Assembly (NCBI GenBank): GCA_016789955.1
Contig: JAEUPB010000074.1
Location: 38,098-102,097, forward strand
Source of the DNA: Rubrivivax sp.
Lineage (GTDB): Bacteria; Pseudomonadota; Gammaproteobacteria; Burkholderiales; Burkholderiaceae_C
Length of the DNA: 64,000 bases
Direction of reading: 5' to 3'
Shown: positions 8,986 through 17,222 of the stretch, in pieces
Layout: every line of letters starts with the position of its first letter
How positions within the stretch are numbered: position 1 is the stretch's first letter
Notes under the pieces: generated by a model
Databases searched by the model: none
Told to the model about the DNA's origin: nothing
What the model saw: the letters and a program-made list of their open reading frames with translations, nothing else
Program-made: the position numbers and the translations under genes

Positions 8986-9285
8986 TCACACCACGCGCTG
9001 CAGCTTCATGGCCACCGCCATGTCGCCGGAGACGGTGAAGCGGCCGGTCATGAAGCCGGTGGCCGGCTCGAGCTCGCCGCTGAGCAGCGCCGACAGGTTC
9101 TCCAGCGTGATGCCGATCGTGCAGTCGGCGTCGCGATCCTCGTTGTCGACGGTGTTGGGCATCGCCGCGCCGTCGAGGAAGACGACGCCGTCGGCGCCGC
9201 AGTCGAACTTCAGCGTGGCGTTCAGCCCGCTCGACTCTCCGACCCGCGTGCGCAAGGTGTCGGTGCAGGCCTGCAGATCCATCAT
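8986..9285 (-). CDS. SCP2 sterol-carrier-domain protein
   Basis: 99 residues from the first of two adjacent ATGs at 9285; AGGA lies about 10 bases upstream. The chain fits a stand-alone SCP2 domain, a small hydrophobic-tunnel fold that binds acyl-CoA or other lipids: LNATLKFDCGADGVVFLDG, then DADCTIGITLENLSALLSGE and the closing GRFTVSGDMAVAMKLQRVV. As first gene of the SCP2-merR-thiolase-fadJ operon it may deliver or buffer an acyl-CoA substrate. A much longer in-frame extension upstream lies antisense to the SDR gene and is not real. Confidence 0.82.
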   Translation of the reverse strand: MMDLQACTDTLRTRVGESSGLNATLKFDCGADGVVFLDGAAMPNTVDNEDRDADCTIGITLENLSALLSGELEPATGFMTGRFTVSGDMAVAMKLQRVV

Positions 9286-9384
9286 GGGCTTGTGTCCTGG
9301 GTAGGGAGGTTCGGGAAAGGTGCGGGCATCGTAGTGGAACGGCCTGCCGTGACACTGCTCGTAATTACCTATCAGGCATCTGCT

Positions 9385-9398
9385 TGACGTTAACGTCA
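9385..9398. promoter_or_regulatory. Palindromic operator candidate in divergent promoter region
   Basis: A perfect 14-bp palindrome, TGACGTTAACGTCA, sits 99 bp upstream of the SCP2 start and 23 bp upstream of the SDR start. Dyad symmetry and position match a MerR-family operator, and the MerR gene is the second gene of the leftward operon. The TTGACG at 9384-9389 could also serve as a -35 hexamer for the rightward operon. Binding is inferred, not shown. Confidence 0.6.
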
Positions 9399-9421
9399 CG
9401 CTGCGGCCCAATCCGGCCCCC

Positions 9422-10303
9422 ATGGAACCGAGCAAAGCGTCTGGGTATCGCAGCGTGTTCGCGCCGCGCCTGTTCGACGGGCGCGTGATGTGGGTCACCG
9501 GCGGCGGCAGCGGCATCGGGCGCTGCGTGGCGCACGAGCTGGCGGCGTTGGGCGCCACCGTCGTGATCAGCGGCCGCAAGGTCGAGAAGCTCGACCGCGT
9601 GGTGGCCGAGATCACCGAGGACGGTGGCCGCTGCGAGCGCCTGGCCTTCGACATCCGCGACGAAGACGCAGTGAAGGCCGCGGTGGCCGGCATCGTGCAG
9701 CAGCACGGCCGCATCGACGCGCTGGTCAACAACGCCGGCGGGCAGTTCCCTTCCCCGCTGATGGCGATCCCGAAGAAGGGCTTCGAGGCGGTGGTGGCGA
9801 ACAACCTCACCGGCGGCTTCCTGATGATGCGCGAGGTGTTCGACCAGGCCATGCGCCGCACCGGCGGCGCGATCGTCAACATGACGGCCGACTTCCGAAA
9901 CGGCATGCCCGGCATGGGGCACAGCGGCGCGGCCCGCGCCGGCATGAGCAACCTGACGATGACGGCCGCCTACGAGTGGGGGCCGTTCGGGGTGCGCGTG
10001 AACGCGGTGGCGCCGGGGTGGGTGGCCTCCAGCGGCATGGACACCTACGGCGGGGCGATGCGGGCCGTGATCCCGACGCTGAAGCAGCACGTGCCGCTGG
10101 GGCGGCTGGCCACCGAGGCCGAGATCAGTGCCGTCATCGTGTTCCTGCTCACGCCGGCGGCGGCCTTCGTCAGCGGGGTGACGGTGCAGATCGATGGGGC
10201 GGCGTCGCTGGGTAGCGCGGTGTTCCCGCTGGGCAAGGCGCAGAACGCGGCGCCGTTCGACGGGTTCCATCGGTCGGTGGTGCCGGAAGTGTTGAAGTCG
10301 TGA
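9422..10303 (+). CDS. SDR oxidoreductase, trans-2-enoyl-CoA reductase-like
   Basis: 293 residues. The classical SDR cofactor motif is present (VTGGGSGIGRCVA, NNAGG). The usual YxxxK catalytic pair is replaced by SxxxR in GHSGAARAGM. From memory, this arrangement is also seen in the peroxisomal trans-2-enoyl-CoA reductase (PECR) group. The last ~30 residues (SAVFPLGKAQNAAPFDGF) extend beyond the normal SDR end. It probably reduces or oxidises an acyl-CoA or terpenoid-like intermediate with NAD(P)H. In Pseudomonas Atu clusters SDR enzymes accompany the carboxylase, so its position here fits. It is the first gene downstream of the palindromic operator. Confidence 0.8.
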   Translation: MEPSKASGYRSVFAPRLFDGRVMWVTGGGSGIGRCVAHELAALGATVVISGRKVEKLDRVVAEITEDGGRCERLAFDIRDEDAVKAAVAGIVQQHGRIDALVNNAGGQFPSPLMAIPKKGFEAVVANNLTGGFLMMREVFDQAMRRTGGAIVNMTADFRNGMPGMGHSGAARAGMSNLTMTAAYEWGPFGVRVNAVAPGWVASSGMDTYGGAMRAVIPTLKQHVPLGRLATEAEISAVIVFLLTPAAAFVSGVTVQIDGAASLGSAVFPLGKAQNAAPFDGFHRSVVPEVLKS

Positions 10304-10855
10304 TGTCCTTCGGGTGTGGCGGTCCGATTGGATGGGGCGCCGGCCGCTGGCGCGTACGCAGAGTCCGCTGCGGGGCGGGCGGACCGGGGGGTCGTTCTCC
10401 GGGCCACGCTCCGGGGGTGGCGGCTTCTGACGGCCGTGGATCCCTCCTGAACGCTGTCCAGGCGCGCCCGCGACTTCTCGGTCCGGAATGGGCCCTGCGC
10501 CCGACCCCCCGATCCACCCACCCGAGTGGCGTCGAGGCGCATCGTTCACGGACACTGGGCATCGTCCCGAACGGCCTTTGCGGCAAGAAGCCTTGCACGC
10601 GCGCGGCAGTTCTCCCACGTAGCCGCAGGGCGGCGGTGGACCCTGCAGGCGCAGGGCCCATTCCAGGTGCCAACGATGGGTGGCACGGACCGGCGGTGTT
10701 GATGGCGCCCTGGTGGAGCCTCGAAACCGGTCGACCTGGAGCGTGGCCCGGAGATCGCAGGGTTCGCCGTCGACCTGCCGCCGAGGCGGTGGTGTGCGCG
10801 CCAGCGGACATGCCTCTGCCCACGTTGCAGCGATAGACCAGCGCCCATCCCCTCG
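10304..10855. other. 552-bp gene-free gap inside the catabolic operon
   Basis: No convincing gene is seen. A 178-codon open frame spans most of the gap, but its translation is Arg/Gly/Pro-rich with no domain and no ribosome-binding site. The stretch contains a 17-bp inverted repeat (10485-10501 with 10648-10664), a 10-bp one (10385-10394 with 10502-10511) and a small hairpin near 10667-10684. It may hold a second promoter for the carboxylase genes, an mRNA structure, or the remains of an element or gene. Confidence 0.6.
10485..10664. repeat. 17-bp perfect inverted repeat with 146-bp spacer
   Basis: GGAATGGGCCCTGCGCC at 10485-10501 is exactly complementary to 10648-10664. The enclosed 146 bp has no gene. 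The structure could be terminal repeats of a small non-autonomous element, or the stem of a long RNA hairpin. No flanking target duplication was seen. Confidence 0.6.
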
Positions 10856-12466
10856 ATGCCCCAACTGACCTCCCTTCTCGACACGAACTCGGCCGCCTTC
10901 CAGGCCAACGCCGCGCGCATGCGCGAGCGGCTGGCACAGGTGCAGGCGCTGCAGGCGCAGGTGGTGGCCGAGTCGGCCAGCAAGCGGAAGAAGTTCGAGG
11001 AGCGCGGGCAACTGCTGCCGCGCGAGCGCGTGGCTCGATTGATCGACCGCGGCAGTGAGTTCCTCGAACTGTCGCCGCTCGCGGGCCTGGGCATGCACGA
11101 CGACGACGGCAAGAAGAGCGTGCTGGGCGGCGGCTCGATCGTCGGCATCGGTGTGGTGTGCGGCAAGCGCGTGCTCGTCTCGGCCAGCGACAGCGCCATC
11201 AAGGGCGGCACCGTCGCGCCGATGGGGCTGAAGAAGGCGCTCCGCGCGCAGGAGCTGGCGCGCGAGAACAAGCTGCCGTTGGTGGCGCTGGTCGAGTCCG
11301 GCGGCGCGAACCTGCTGTACCAGGCCGAGATCTTCGTCGACGGTGGGCGCACCTTCGCCAACCAGGCGCGGCTGTCGGCCGCGGGCATCCCGCAGATCGC
11401 CGTGGTGCACGGGTCCTCCACCGCGGGCGGGGCGTACCTCCCCGGGCTGTCGGACTACGTCGTGCTGGTGCGTGGCCGCTCGTCGATCTACCTCGCCGGG
11501 CCGCCGCTGGTGAAGGCGGCGATCGGCGAGGACGCGGGCGACGAGGAACTCGGCGGCGCGCAGATGCACGCCGAAGTCACGGGCCTGGGCGAATACCTGG
11601 CCGAGAACGACGCCCACGCCATCGCGCTGGCCCGCGAGCTGATCGACAAGCTGCCCTGGGACCCCGTGCCGCCGCGCGCCGATGCACCTCCACCGCGCTA
11701 CCCGGCCGAGGAGTTGCTGGGCGTGGTGCCAGCCGACGACCGCGAGCCCTACGACGCGCGCGAGGTCATCGCACGGCTGGTGGACGCCTCCGACTTCCTC
11801 GAGTTCAAGGCGAGCCTGGCCACCGACACGATCTGCGGCCATGCGCGCATCGAGGGCCACGCGGTCGGCATCATCGGCAACAACGGCCCGATCCAGCCGA
11901 ACGGCTCCACCAAGGCCGCGCAGTTCATCCAGCTGTGCGACCAGTCCGGCACGCCGCTCGTGTTCCTGCAGAACACCACCGGCTACATGGTCGGCAAGGC
12001 CGCCGAGCAGGCCGGGGCCATCAAGCACGGCAGCAAGATGATCCAGGCGGTGGCCAACGCCCGCGTGCCCAAGTTCACCGTGGTGCTCGGCGGCAGCTTC
12101 GGCGCCGGCAACTACGGCATGTGCGGCCGCGGCTTCGACCCGCGCTTCATCTACTCGTGGCCCAGCGCACGCACCGCCGTGATGGGCGGCGCGCAGGCGG
12201 CCAAGGTGATGGACATCGTCAACCGCAACAAGCTCGAGAAGATGGGCCAGCCGGTCAACGACGCCGCGCTGGCCGCGATGAGCGAGCAGCTGCGCCGCCG
12301 GCTCGACGCCGAGAGCACGGCCCTCTTCGGCACCGCGCGGCTGTGGGACGACGGGATCATCGACCCGCGCGACACGCGCCGCCTCCTCGCCCTGTCCCTG
12401 CGCATCGCGGCGGAAGCCGCGGCGCGCACCCTGCACCCCAACACCTTCGGCATCGCACGGCTATGA
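10856..12466 (+). CDS. Acyl-CoA carboxylase beta (carboxyltransferase) subunit, geranyl-CoA carboxylase-like
   Basis: 536 residues. A biotin-dependent carboxyltransferase with N- and C-terminal crotonase-like halves. Segments such as VVHGSSTAGGAYLPGLSDYVV and QNTTGYMVGKAAEQAGAIKHGSKM resemble the geranyl-CoA carboxylase (AtuC) branch more than methylcrotonyl-CoA carboxylase. MCC typically has MGSCTAGGAYVPAMADE and NITGFMVG at these places (comparison from memory). It should transfer CO2 from biotin to the gamma carbon of a beta-methyl-2-enoyl-CoA. The biotin carboxylase partner is encoded three genes downstream. The stop overlaps the next start (ATGA). Substrate size remains inferred. Confidence 0.85.
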   Translation: MPQLTSLLDTNSAAFQANAARMRERLAQVQALQAQVVAESASKRKKFEERGQLLPRERVARLIDRGSEFLELSPLAGLGMHDDDGKKSVLGGGSIVGIGVVCGKRVLVSASDSAIKGGTVAPMGLKKALRAQELARENKLPLVALVESGGANLLYQAEIFVDGGRTFANQARLSAAGIPQIAVVHGSSTAGGAYLPGLSDYVVLVRGRSSIYLAGPPLVKAAIGEDAGDEELGGAQMHAEVTGLGEYLAENDAHAIALARELIDKLPWDPVPPRADAPPPRYPAEELLGVVPADDREPYDAREVIARLVDASDFLEFKASLATDTICGHARIEGHAVGIIGNNGPIQPNGSTKAAQFIQLCDQSGTPLVFLQNTTGYMVGKAAEQAGAIKHGSKMIQAVANARVPKFTVVLGGSFGAGNYGMCGRGFDPRFIYSWPSARTAVMGGAQAAKVMDIVNRNKLEKMGQPVNDAALAAMSEQLRRRLDAESTALFGTARLWDDGIIDPRDTRRLLALSLRIAAEAAARTLHPNTFGIARL

Positions 12467-13617
12467 ACTTCACCCCCGAACACCGCCAGATCGACGACAC
12501 CGTCACCCGCTTCGTCGAGAAGGAGATCAACCCCCACGTGGCCGAGTGGGAGGCCGCGCACGAGTTCCCGTCGCACGAGGTGTTCAAGAAGCTCGGCAAC
12601 CTCGGGCTGCTGGGCCTGAAGTACCCCGAGGCCTACGGCGGCGCGGGGCTGGACTTCAGCTACTCGATGGTGATGGCCGAGGCGCTGGGCTCGTGCAACT
12701 GCGGCGGCGTGCCGATGGCCATCGGCGTGCAGACCGACATGGCCACGCCGGCACTGGCCCGCTTCGGCAGCGACGAGCTTCGCAAGGAGTTCCTGGCGCC
12801 GACGATCGCCGGCGACTACGTGGCCTGCCTGGGCGTCAGCGAACCCGGCGGCGGCTCCGACGTGGCCGCGGTGAAGACCCACGCGCGCAAGGATGGCGGC
12901 GACTACGTCATCAACGGCACCAAGATGTGGATCACCAACGGCCTGAAGGCCGACTGGTGCTGCCTGCTGGCCAACACGAGCGAGGGCGCGCCGCACAAGA
13001 ACAAGAGCCTGATCGTCGTGCCGATGGACGCGCCCGGCATCACGAAGCAGAAGATCCACAAGATCGGCATGCACTCCAGCGACACCGCACAGCTCTTCTT
13101 CGACAACGTGCGCGTGCCGCAGCGCCACCTGATCGGGCAGGAGGGCCTGGGCTTCACGTTCCAGATGCTGCAGTTCCAGGAGGAGCGGCTGTGGGGCGCG
13201 GCGTCGGCGCTGCGCAGCCTCGACCGCCTGATCGACCAGACCATCGCCTACACGCGCGAGCGCAAGGCCTTCGGCAAGCCGCTGCTGGACAACCAGGTGA
13301 TCCACTTCCGCCTGGCCGAGCTGCGCACCGAGGTCGAGGCGCTGCGCGCGCTGACCTACCGCGCTGTGGAGATGTACGTGTCGGGCAAGGACGTGACCAA
13401 GCTCGCGTCCATGGCCAAGCTCAAGGGCGGGCGCCTGGTGCGCGAGGTGGCCGACAGCTGCCTGCAGTACTGGGGCGGCATGGGGTTCACGATGGACAAC
13501 CCGATCTCGCAGGCCTACCGCGACTCGCGGCTGATGTCGATCGGCGGCGGCGCAGACGAAGTGATGCTGGGCATCATCTGCAAGCTCGAAGGCACCCTGC
13601 CAGGCAGGTCTTCCTGA
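12463..13617 (+). CDS. Acyl-CoA dehydrogenase, AtuD (citronellyl-CoA)-like
   Basis: 384 residues starting in the ATGA overlap. The flavoprotein signatures are CLGVSEPGGGSDVAAVKTHA and DSCLQYWGGMGFTMDNP, with RERKAFGKPLLDNQVIHFRLAEL between them. The N-terminus (EINPHVAEWEAAHEFP) and the block GGVPMAIGVQTDMATPALARF closely recall AtuD-type dehydrogenases of acyclic-terpene degradation. It should introduce the 2,3 double bond into a beta-methyl-branched acyl-CoA, making the substrate of the neighbouring carboxylase, and pass electrons to ETF. No alignment was run, so isovaleryl-CoA dehydrogenase remains the alternative. Confidence 0.85.
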   Translation: MNFTPEHRQIDDTVTRFVEKEINPHVAEWEAAHEFPSHEVFKKLGNLGLLGLKYPEAYGGAGLDFSYSMVMAEALGSCNCGGVPMAIGVQTDMATPALARFGSDELRKEFLAPTIAGDYVACLGVSEPGGGSDVAAVKTHARKDGGDYVINGTKMWITNGLKADWCCLLANTSEGAPHKNKSLIVVPMDAPGITKQKIHKIGMHSSDTAQLFFDNVRVPQRHLIGQEGLGFTFQMLQFQEERLWGAASALRSLDRLIDQTIAYTRERKAFGKPLLDNQVIHFRLAELRTEVEALRALTYRAVEMYVSGKDVTKLASMAKLKGGRLVREVADSCLQYWGGMGFTMDNPISQAYRDSRLMSIGGGADEVMLGIICKLEGTLPGRSS

Positions 13618-13633
13618 GGCGGCGAAGGCACCG

Positions 13634-14440
13634 ATGAACACCCCCGCTCCCTACCAGGCGATCGCCGTCGCGCACGACGGCCCGGTGGCCACCGTCACGC
13701 TGAACCGCCCGCAGGCCCGCAACGCGATGACGATGGGCATGGTGCTCGAATTGCATAGCGCGCTCGAGGACGCCGAGCACGACGGCCAGACGCGCGTGAT
13801 CGTGCTGCGCGGTGCCGGCGGGCACTTCAGCGCCGGCGCCGACATCAAGGAGATGGCCGCGGCGCGCATGCGGCTGGCGGCCGACTCCGAGGCCATCGTG
13901 AAGACCAGCGCCGCGTTCGGCGACTTGTGCGTGGCGTACTCGCGCACGCCGCTGGCACTGGTGGCGGTGCCCGAGGGCACGGTGATGGGCGGCGGCTTCG
14001 GCCTCACCTGCGTGGCCGACGTGGTGGTGGCCGGCGAGACCGCGGTGTTCCGGTTGCCCGAGACCTCGCTGGGCGTGGTGCCCGCGCAGATCGCGCCGTT
14101 CCTCGTCGAGCGGCTCGGCTACTCCGAGGCCAAGCGGCTGGCCGTGACCGGCGGGCAGTTCGATGCCAGGGAGGCACTGGCGCTGCGCCTGGTGCACGAG
14201 GTGCACGCGCCCGATGCGCTGGATGCCGCCGTGGCCCGCGTGGTGCGGCAGATCCTGCAGTCGGCGCCGCGTGCGCTCGGCGCGACGAAGGCGCTGATCG
14301 CCCGCGCGCGGCTGCACACGCCGGAGTCACTGGTGCCGCATGCCGCCGAGGTGTTCTCGCATGCCGCGCTGTCGGAGGAAGGCACCGAGGGGCAGACCGC
14401 GTTCCTCGCGCGCCGCAAGGCGAAGTGGATGCCGACGTGA
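13634..14440 (+). CDS. Enoyl-CoA hydratase, AtuE/LiuC-like
   Basis: 268-residue crotonase-fold protein. The oxyanion-hole segments are HFSAGADIKEM and EGTVMGGGFGLTCVADVVVA. The block FRLPETSLGVVPAQIAPFLVERLG carries the Pro-Glu-Thr typical of hydratases and recalls isohexenylglutaconyl-CoA or methylglutaconyl-CoA hydratases. It should add water to the carboxylated enoyl-CoA to give a 3-hydroxy-3-alkylglutaryl-CoA. GAAGG lies upstream, 16 bp after the dehydrogenase stop. The stop overlaps the next gene (GTGA). The exact substrate is inferred from context. Confidence 0.84.
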   Translation: MNTPAPYQAIAVAHDGPVATVTLNRPQARNAMTMGMVLELHSALEDAEHDGQTRVIVLRGAGGHFSAGADIKEMAAARMRLAADSEAIVKTSAAFGDLCVAYSRTPLALVAVPEGTVMGGGFGLTCVADVVVAGETAVFRLPETSLGVVPAQIAPFLVERLGYSEAKRLAVTGGQFDAREALALRLVHEVHAPDALDAAVARVVRQILQSAPRALGATKALIARARLHTPESLVPHAAEVFSHAALSEEGTEGQTAFLARRKAKWMPT

Positions 14441-16347
14441 CGGCTGGGTTCGGCAAGATCCTCGTCGCGAATCGAGGTGAGATCGCGTGCCGCGTGATGC
14501 GCACGGCGCGCACGCTGGGCTATCGCACGGTGGCCGTGTACAGCGACGCCGATGCGCTGGCGCCCCATGTGCGGCTGGCCGACGAGGCGGTACCGATCGG
14601 CGCCGCGCCCGCCGCATCCTCGTACCTGTCGATCGATGCGATCCTCGCTGCTGCGCATGCCACGGGCGCCGATGCGGTGCACCCGGGCTACGGCTTCCTC
14701 TCCGAGCGCGCCGAGTTCGCCGAAGCCTGCGAGGCCGCGGGGCTGGTGTTCATCGGCCCGCCGCCCGCGGCCATCCGCGCGATGGGCGACAAGGCCGCGG
14801 CCAAGCGCCGCATGCTGGAGGCCGGCGTGCCCTGCGCCGCGGGCTACCTGGGCGAAGACCAGCGCGACGAGCGGCTGAGCGATGAAGCGCGCCGGCTGGG
14901 CACGCCGCTGCTCGTGAAGGCGGTGGCCGGCGGCGGCGGCCGCGGCATGCGTCTGGTGCGCGACCTCGCCGAGCTGCCGCAGGCACTCGCCGGTGCGCGG
15001 CGCGAAGCCGAGGGCTCCTTCGGCGACGGCACGCTGATGCTGGAGCGGCTGATCGACGGCGGCCGCCACATCGAGGTGCAGGTGTTCGCCGATGCGCACG
15101 GCCGAGCGATCCACCTCGGCGAGCGCGACTGCACCGCCCAGCGGCGCCGGCAGAAGGTGATCGAGGAAGCGCCGTCGCCGGTGGTCAGCGCCGCGATGCG
15201 CGACGCGATGGGCCGTGACGCCGTGGCCGCGGCGCGCGCCGTGGGTTACGTCGGCGCCGGCACGGTGGAGTTCATCGTCGATGCCGAGCTGCGCCACTGC
15301 TTCCTGGAGATGAACACGCGGCTGCAGGTGGAGCACCCGGTCACCGAGTGCATCACCGGGCTGGACCTCGTCGAGTGGCAGATCCGCGTGGCTGCCGGCG
15401 AGCCGCTGCCGCTCACGCAGGAGCAGGTGCGCTTCGACGGCCATGCCATCGAGGTGCGGCTGTACGCGGAAGACCCCGCCGACGGCTGGCGCCCGCAGGC
15501 TGGCCGCGTGCGGCACTGGCGCCCCGAGGCCGCGCTGCGCCCCGGCGTGCGCATCGACGCCGGCATCGCCGAGGGCGGCGAGGTCACGCCGTACTACGAC
15601 GCGATGGTGGCCAAGCTGATCGCCCACGGCCGCACCCGCGACGATGCGATCCGCCGGCTGCGCGCGGCGATCGCCGACGCGCCGCTGATCGGCATCGCGC
15701 ACAACGGCGGCTTCCTGCGCCGGCTGCTGGCCCACGAGCGGTTCGCCTCGGCGACGATGACGACCACGCTGCTCGACGAGTGGGCCGAGGCCGGCGATAC
15801 GCTGCTGCGGCGCGAGCCCCCGGCCGAGCCGGTGTGGCAGCTCGCCGCGGCGCTGCTGGCCGGCCCCGAAGGCGGGCGGCCGGCGAGCGTCGCGCGCTTC
15901 GAACTCGCCCTGCAGTGCGGCGACGAACGGCGCACCGTGCTCGCTCCGCCGGCCGATGTGCGCGTGGAGTCGTGGGCCGACCATGCCGTGCGCTGGCGCG
16001 ACGGCGCGGTGCTGCGGCAGGCCGTGGCGGTGCGCGACGGCGGCACGCTGCACCTGGTGGTCGACGGCGAGCTGCACGTGTTCCACGAACCATCGCCCTA
16101 CCCGGCGCGCGATGTCACCCGCGACCCGTCGCGTGCCGTCTCGCCGGTGGCAGGCGTGGTGGCTCAGGTGCTGGTGGCCGCCGGCGACAAGGTGGCCGCC
16201 GGGCAGCCACTGGTCAGCGTGGAGGCGATGAAGATGGAGATGTGGGTGCAGGCCGGCGGCGGCGGCACCGTGAAGGCCGTGCATGCCACGCCGCGCGGCA
16301 CGGTGGCCGCCGGCACGCTGCTGGTCGAACTGGAGATCCACGCATGA
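14437..16347 (+). CDS. Acyl-CoA carboxylase alpha subunit (biotin carboxylase + BCCP), AtuF/LiuD-like
   Basis: 636 residues from a GTG overlapping the hydratase stop; no in-frame ATG precedes the conserved KILVANRGEIACRVMRTA. The biotin carboxylase domain shows the ATP-grasp glycine loop KAVAGGGGRGMR and the FLEMNTRLQVEHPVTE motif. A linker BT-type domain follows. The C-terminal biotinyl domain has VEAMKMEM with the biotin-accepting Lys599. It carboxylates its own biotin with ATP and bicarbonate and partners the beta subunit encoded at 10856-12466. Four-gene coupling (beta, dehydrogenase, hydratase, alpha) is the typical liu/atu order. Confidence 0.92.
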   Translation: MTAGFGKILVANRGEIACRVMRTARTLGYRTVAVYSDADALAPHVRLADEAVPIGAAPAASSYLSIDAILAAAHATGADAVHPGYGFLSERAEFAEACEAAGLVFIGPPPAAIRAMGDKAAAKRRMLEAGVPCAAGYLGEDQRDERLSDEARRLGTPLLVKAVAGGGGRGMRLVRDLAELPQALAGARREAEGSFGDGTLMLERLIDGGRHIEVQVFADAHGRAIHLGERDCTAQRRRQKVIEEAPSPVVSAAMRDAMGRDAVAAARAVGYVGAGTVEFIVDAELRHCFLEMNTRLQVEHPVTECITGLDLVEWQIRVAAGEPLPLTQEQVRFDGHAIEVRLYAEDPADGWRPQAGRVRHWRPEAALRPGVRIDAGIAEGGEVTPYYDAMVAKLIAHGRTRDDAIRRLRAAIADAPLIGIAHNGGFLRRLLAHERFASATMTTTLLDEWAEAGDTLLRREPPAEPVWQLAAALLAGPEGGRPASVARFELALQCGDERRTVLAPPADVRVESWADHAVRWRDGAVLRQAVAVRDGGTLHLVVDGELHVFHEPSPYPARDVTRDPSRAVSPVAGVVAQVLVAAGDKVAAGQPLVSVEAMKMEMWVQAGGGGTVKAVHATPRGTVAAGTLLVELEIHA

Positions 16348-17222
16348 ACGGCGACACCGCCATCCTCACCTGCGCGCTGACCGGCGTGCTCACCAACCCG
16401 CAGCAGCACCCGGTGCCGGTCACGCCCGAGCAGATGGCCGCGGAGGCACGCGACGCGTTCAATGCCGGCGCCGGCATCATGCACGTGCACCTGCGGCGCC
16501 AGGAGCCCGGCATGGGCCACCTGCCGAGCTGGGACCCCGACGTGGCACAGCAGGTCGTGGACGCGATCCGCGCCGCCTGCCCTGGCGTGATCATCAACCT
16601 CACCACCGGCGTCGTCGGGGCCGATGTCAGCGGCCCCATCGCCTGCCTGAAGCGGGTGAAGCCCGAGATTGCCGCCTGCAACGCCGGCAGCCTGAACTAC
16701 CTCAAGCTCAAGGACAACGGCGAGTGGGCCTGGCCGCCGATGGTCTTCGACAACCCGGTGGGCAAGGTGCAGAAGATGCTCGACGCGATGCACGAGACCG
16801 GCACGCACCCGGAGTTCGAGTGCTTCGACGTCGGCATCGTGCGCTCGGCGGCGATGTACGCCCGCGCCGGCATGATCCGCGGCGTGCCCGAGGTGAACTT
16901 CGTGATGGGGGTGGCGAGCGGCATGCCGTGCGATGCCGAACTGCTCGCGCTGCTGCCGCGCTGGATGCCCGAAGGCGCCGTATGGCAGACCACGCTGATC
17001 GGCCGCGCCGAGATCTGGCCGGTGCACCAGAAGACCGCCGAGCTCGGCGGCATGCTGCGCACCGGCCTGGAGGACACCTTCTACCTGCCCGGCGGCGAGC
17101 GGGCCTCGGGCAACGGCGTGCTGATCGAGGCATTGGCCGCGTGCGCACGGCGCGCCGGGCGCCGGGTCGCATCGCCGGCCGAGGCGCGCCGGCTCCTGGG
17201 ACTGGCCGAGCATGCCCACTGA
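16344..17222 (+). CDS. Beta-keto acid cleavage enzyme (BKACE, DUF849)
   Basis: 292 residues, start in an ATGA overlap with the biotin carboxylase gene. The zinc-binding HxH of the family is visible as MHVHLR (His47, His49). The conserved LTCALTGVLTNPQQHP N-terminus and the GLEDTFYLPGGERASGNG block near the C-terminus also fit. BKACEs cleave a beta-keto acid using acetyl-CoA to give acetoacetate and a new acyl-CoA. Here the gene occupies the place of the HMG-CoA-type lyase in liu/atu operons, so it may perform the chain-cleaving step or process the keto acid after deacylation. The substrate is unknown. Confidence 0.88.
   Translation: MNGDTAILTCALTGVLTNPQQHPVPVTPEQMAAEARDAFNAGAGIMHVHLRRQEPGMGHLPSWDPDVAQQVVDAIRAACPGVIINLTTGVVGADVSGPIACLKRVKPEIAACNAGSLNYLKLKDNGEWAWPPMVFDNPVGKVQKMLDAMHETGTHPEFECFDVGIVRSAAMYARAGMIRGVPEVNFVMGVASGMPCDAELLALLPRWMPEGAVWQTTLIGRAEIWPVHQKTAELGGMLRTGLEDTFYLPGGERASGNGVLIEALAACARRAGRRVASPAEARRLLGLAEHAH

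Noticed and set aside
5043-9038. A 1331-codon open frame on the plus strand
   Set aside because: It is antisense to fadJ, thiolase and merR, and its translation is Arg/His/Ala-rich without domains, a known artefact of high-GC genes.
10300-10836. A 178-codon plus-strand frame in the gap
   Set aside because: Low-complexity Arg/Gly/Pro-rich translation, start overlapping the SDR stop without a ribosome-binding site, and no recognisable domain; kept only as a gap.
9365-12436. A 1023-codon minus-strand frame across the SDR, the gap and the carboxyltransferase
   Set aside because: It spans unrelated coding regions in antisense with no ribosome-binding site or motif.
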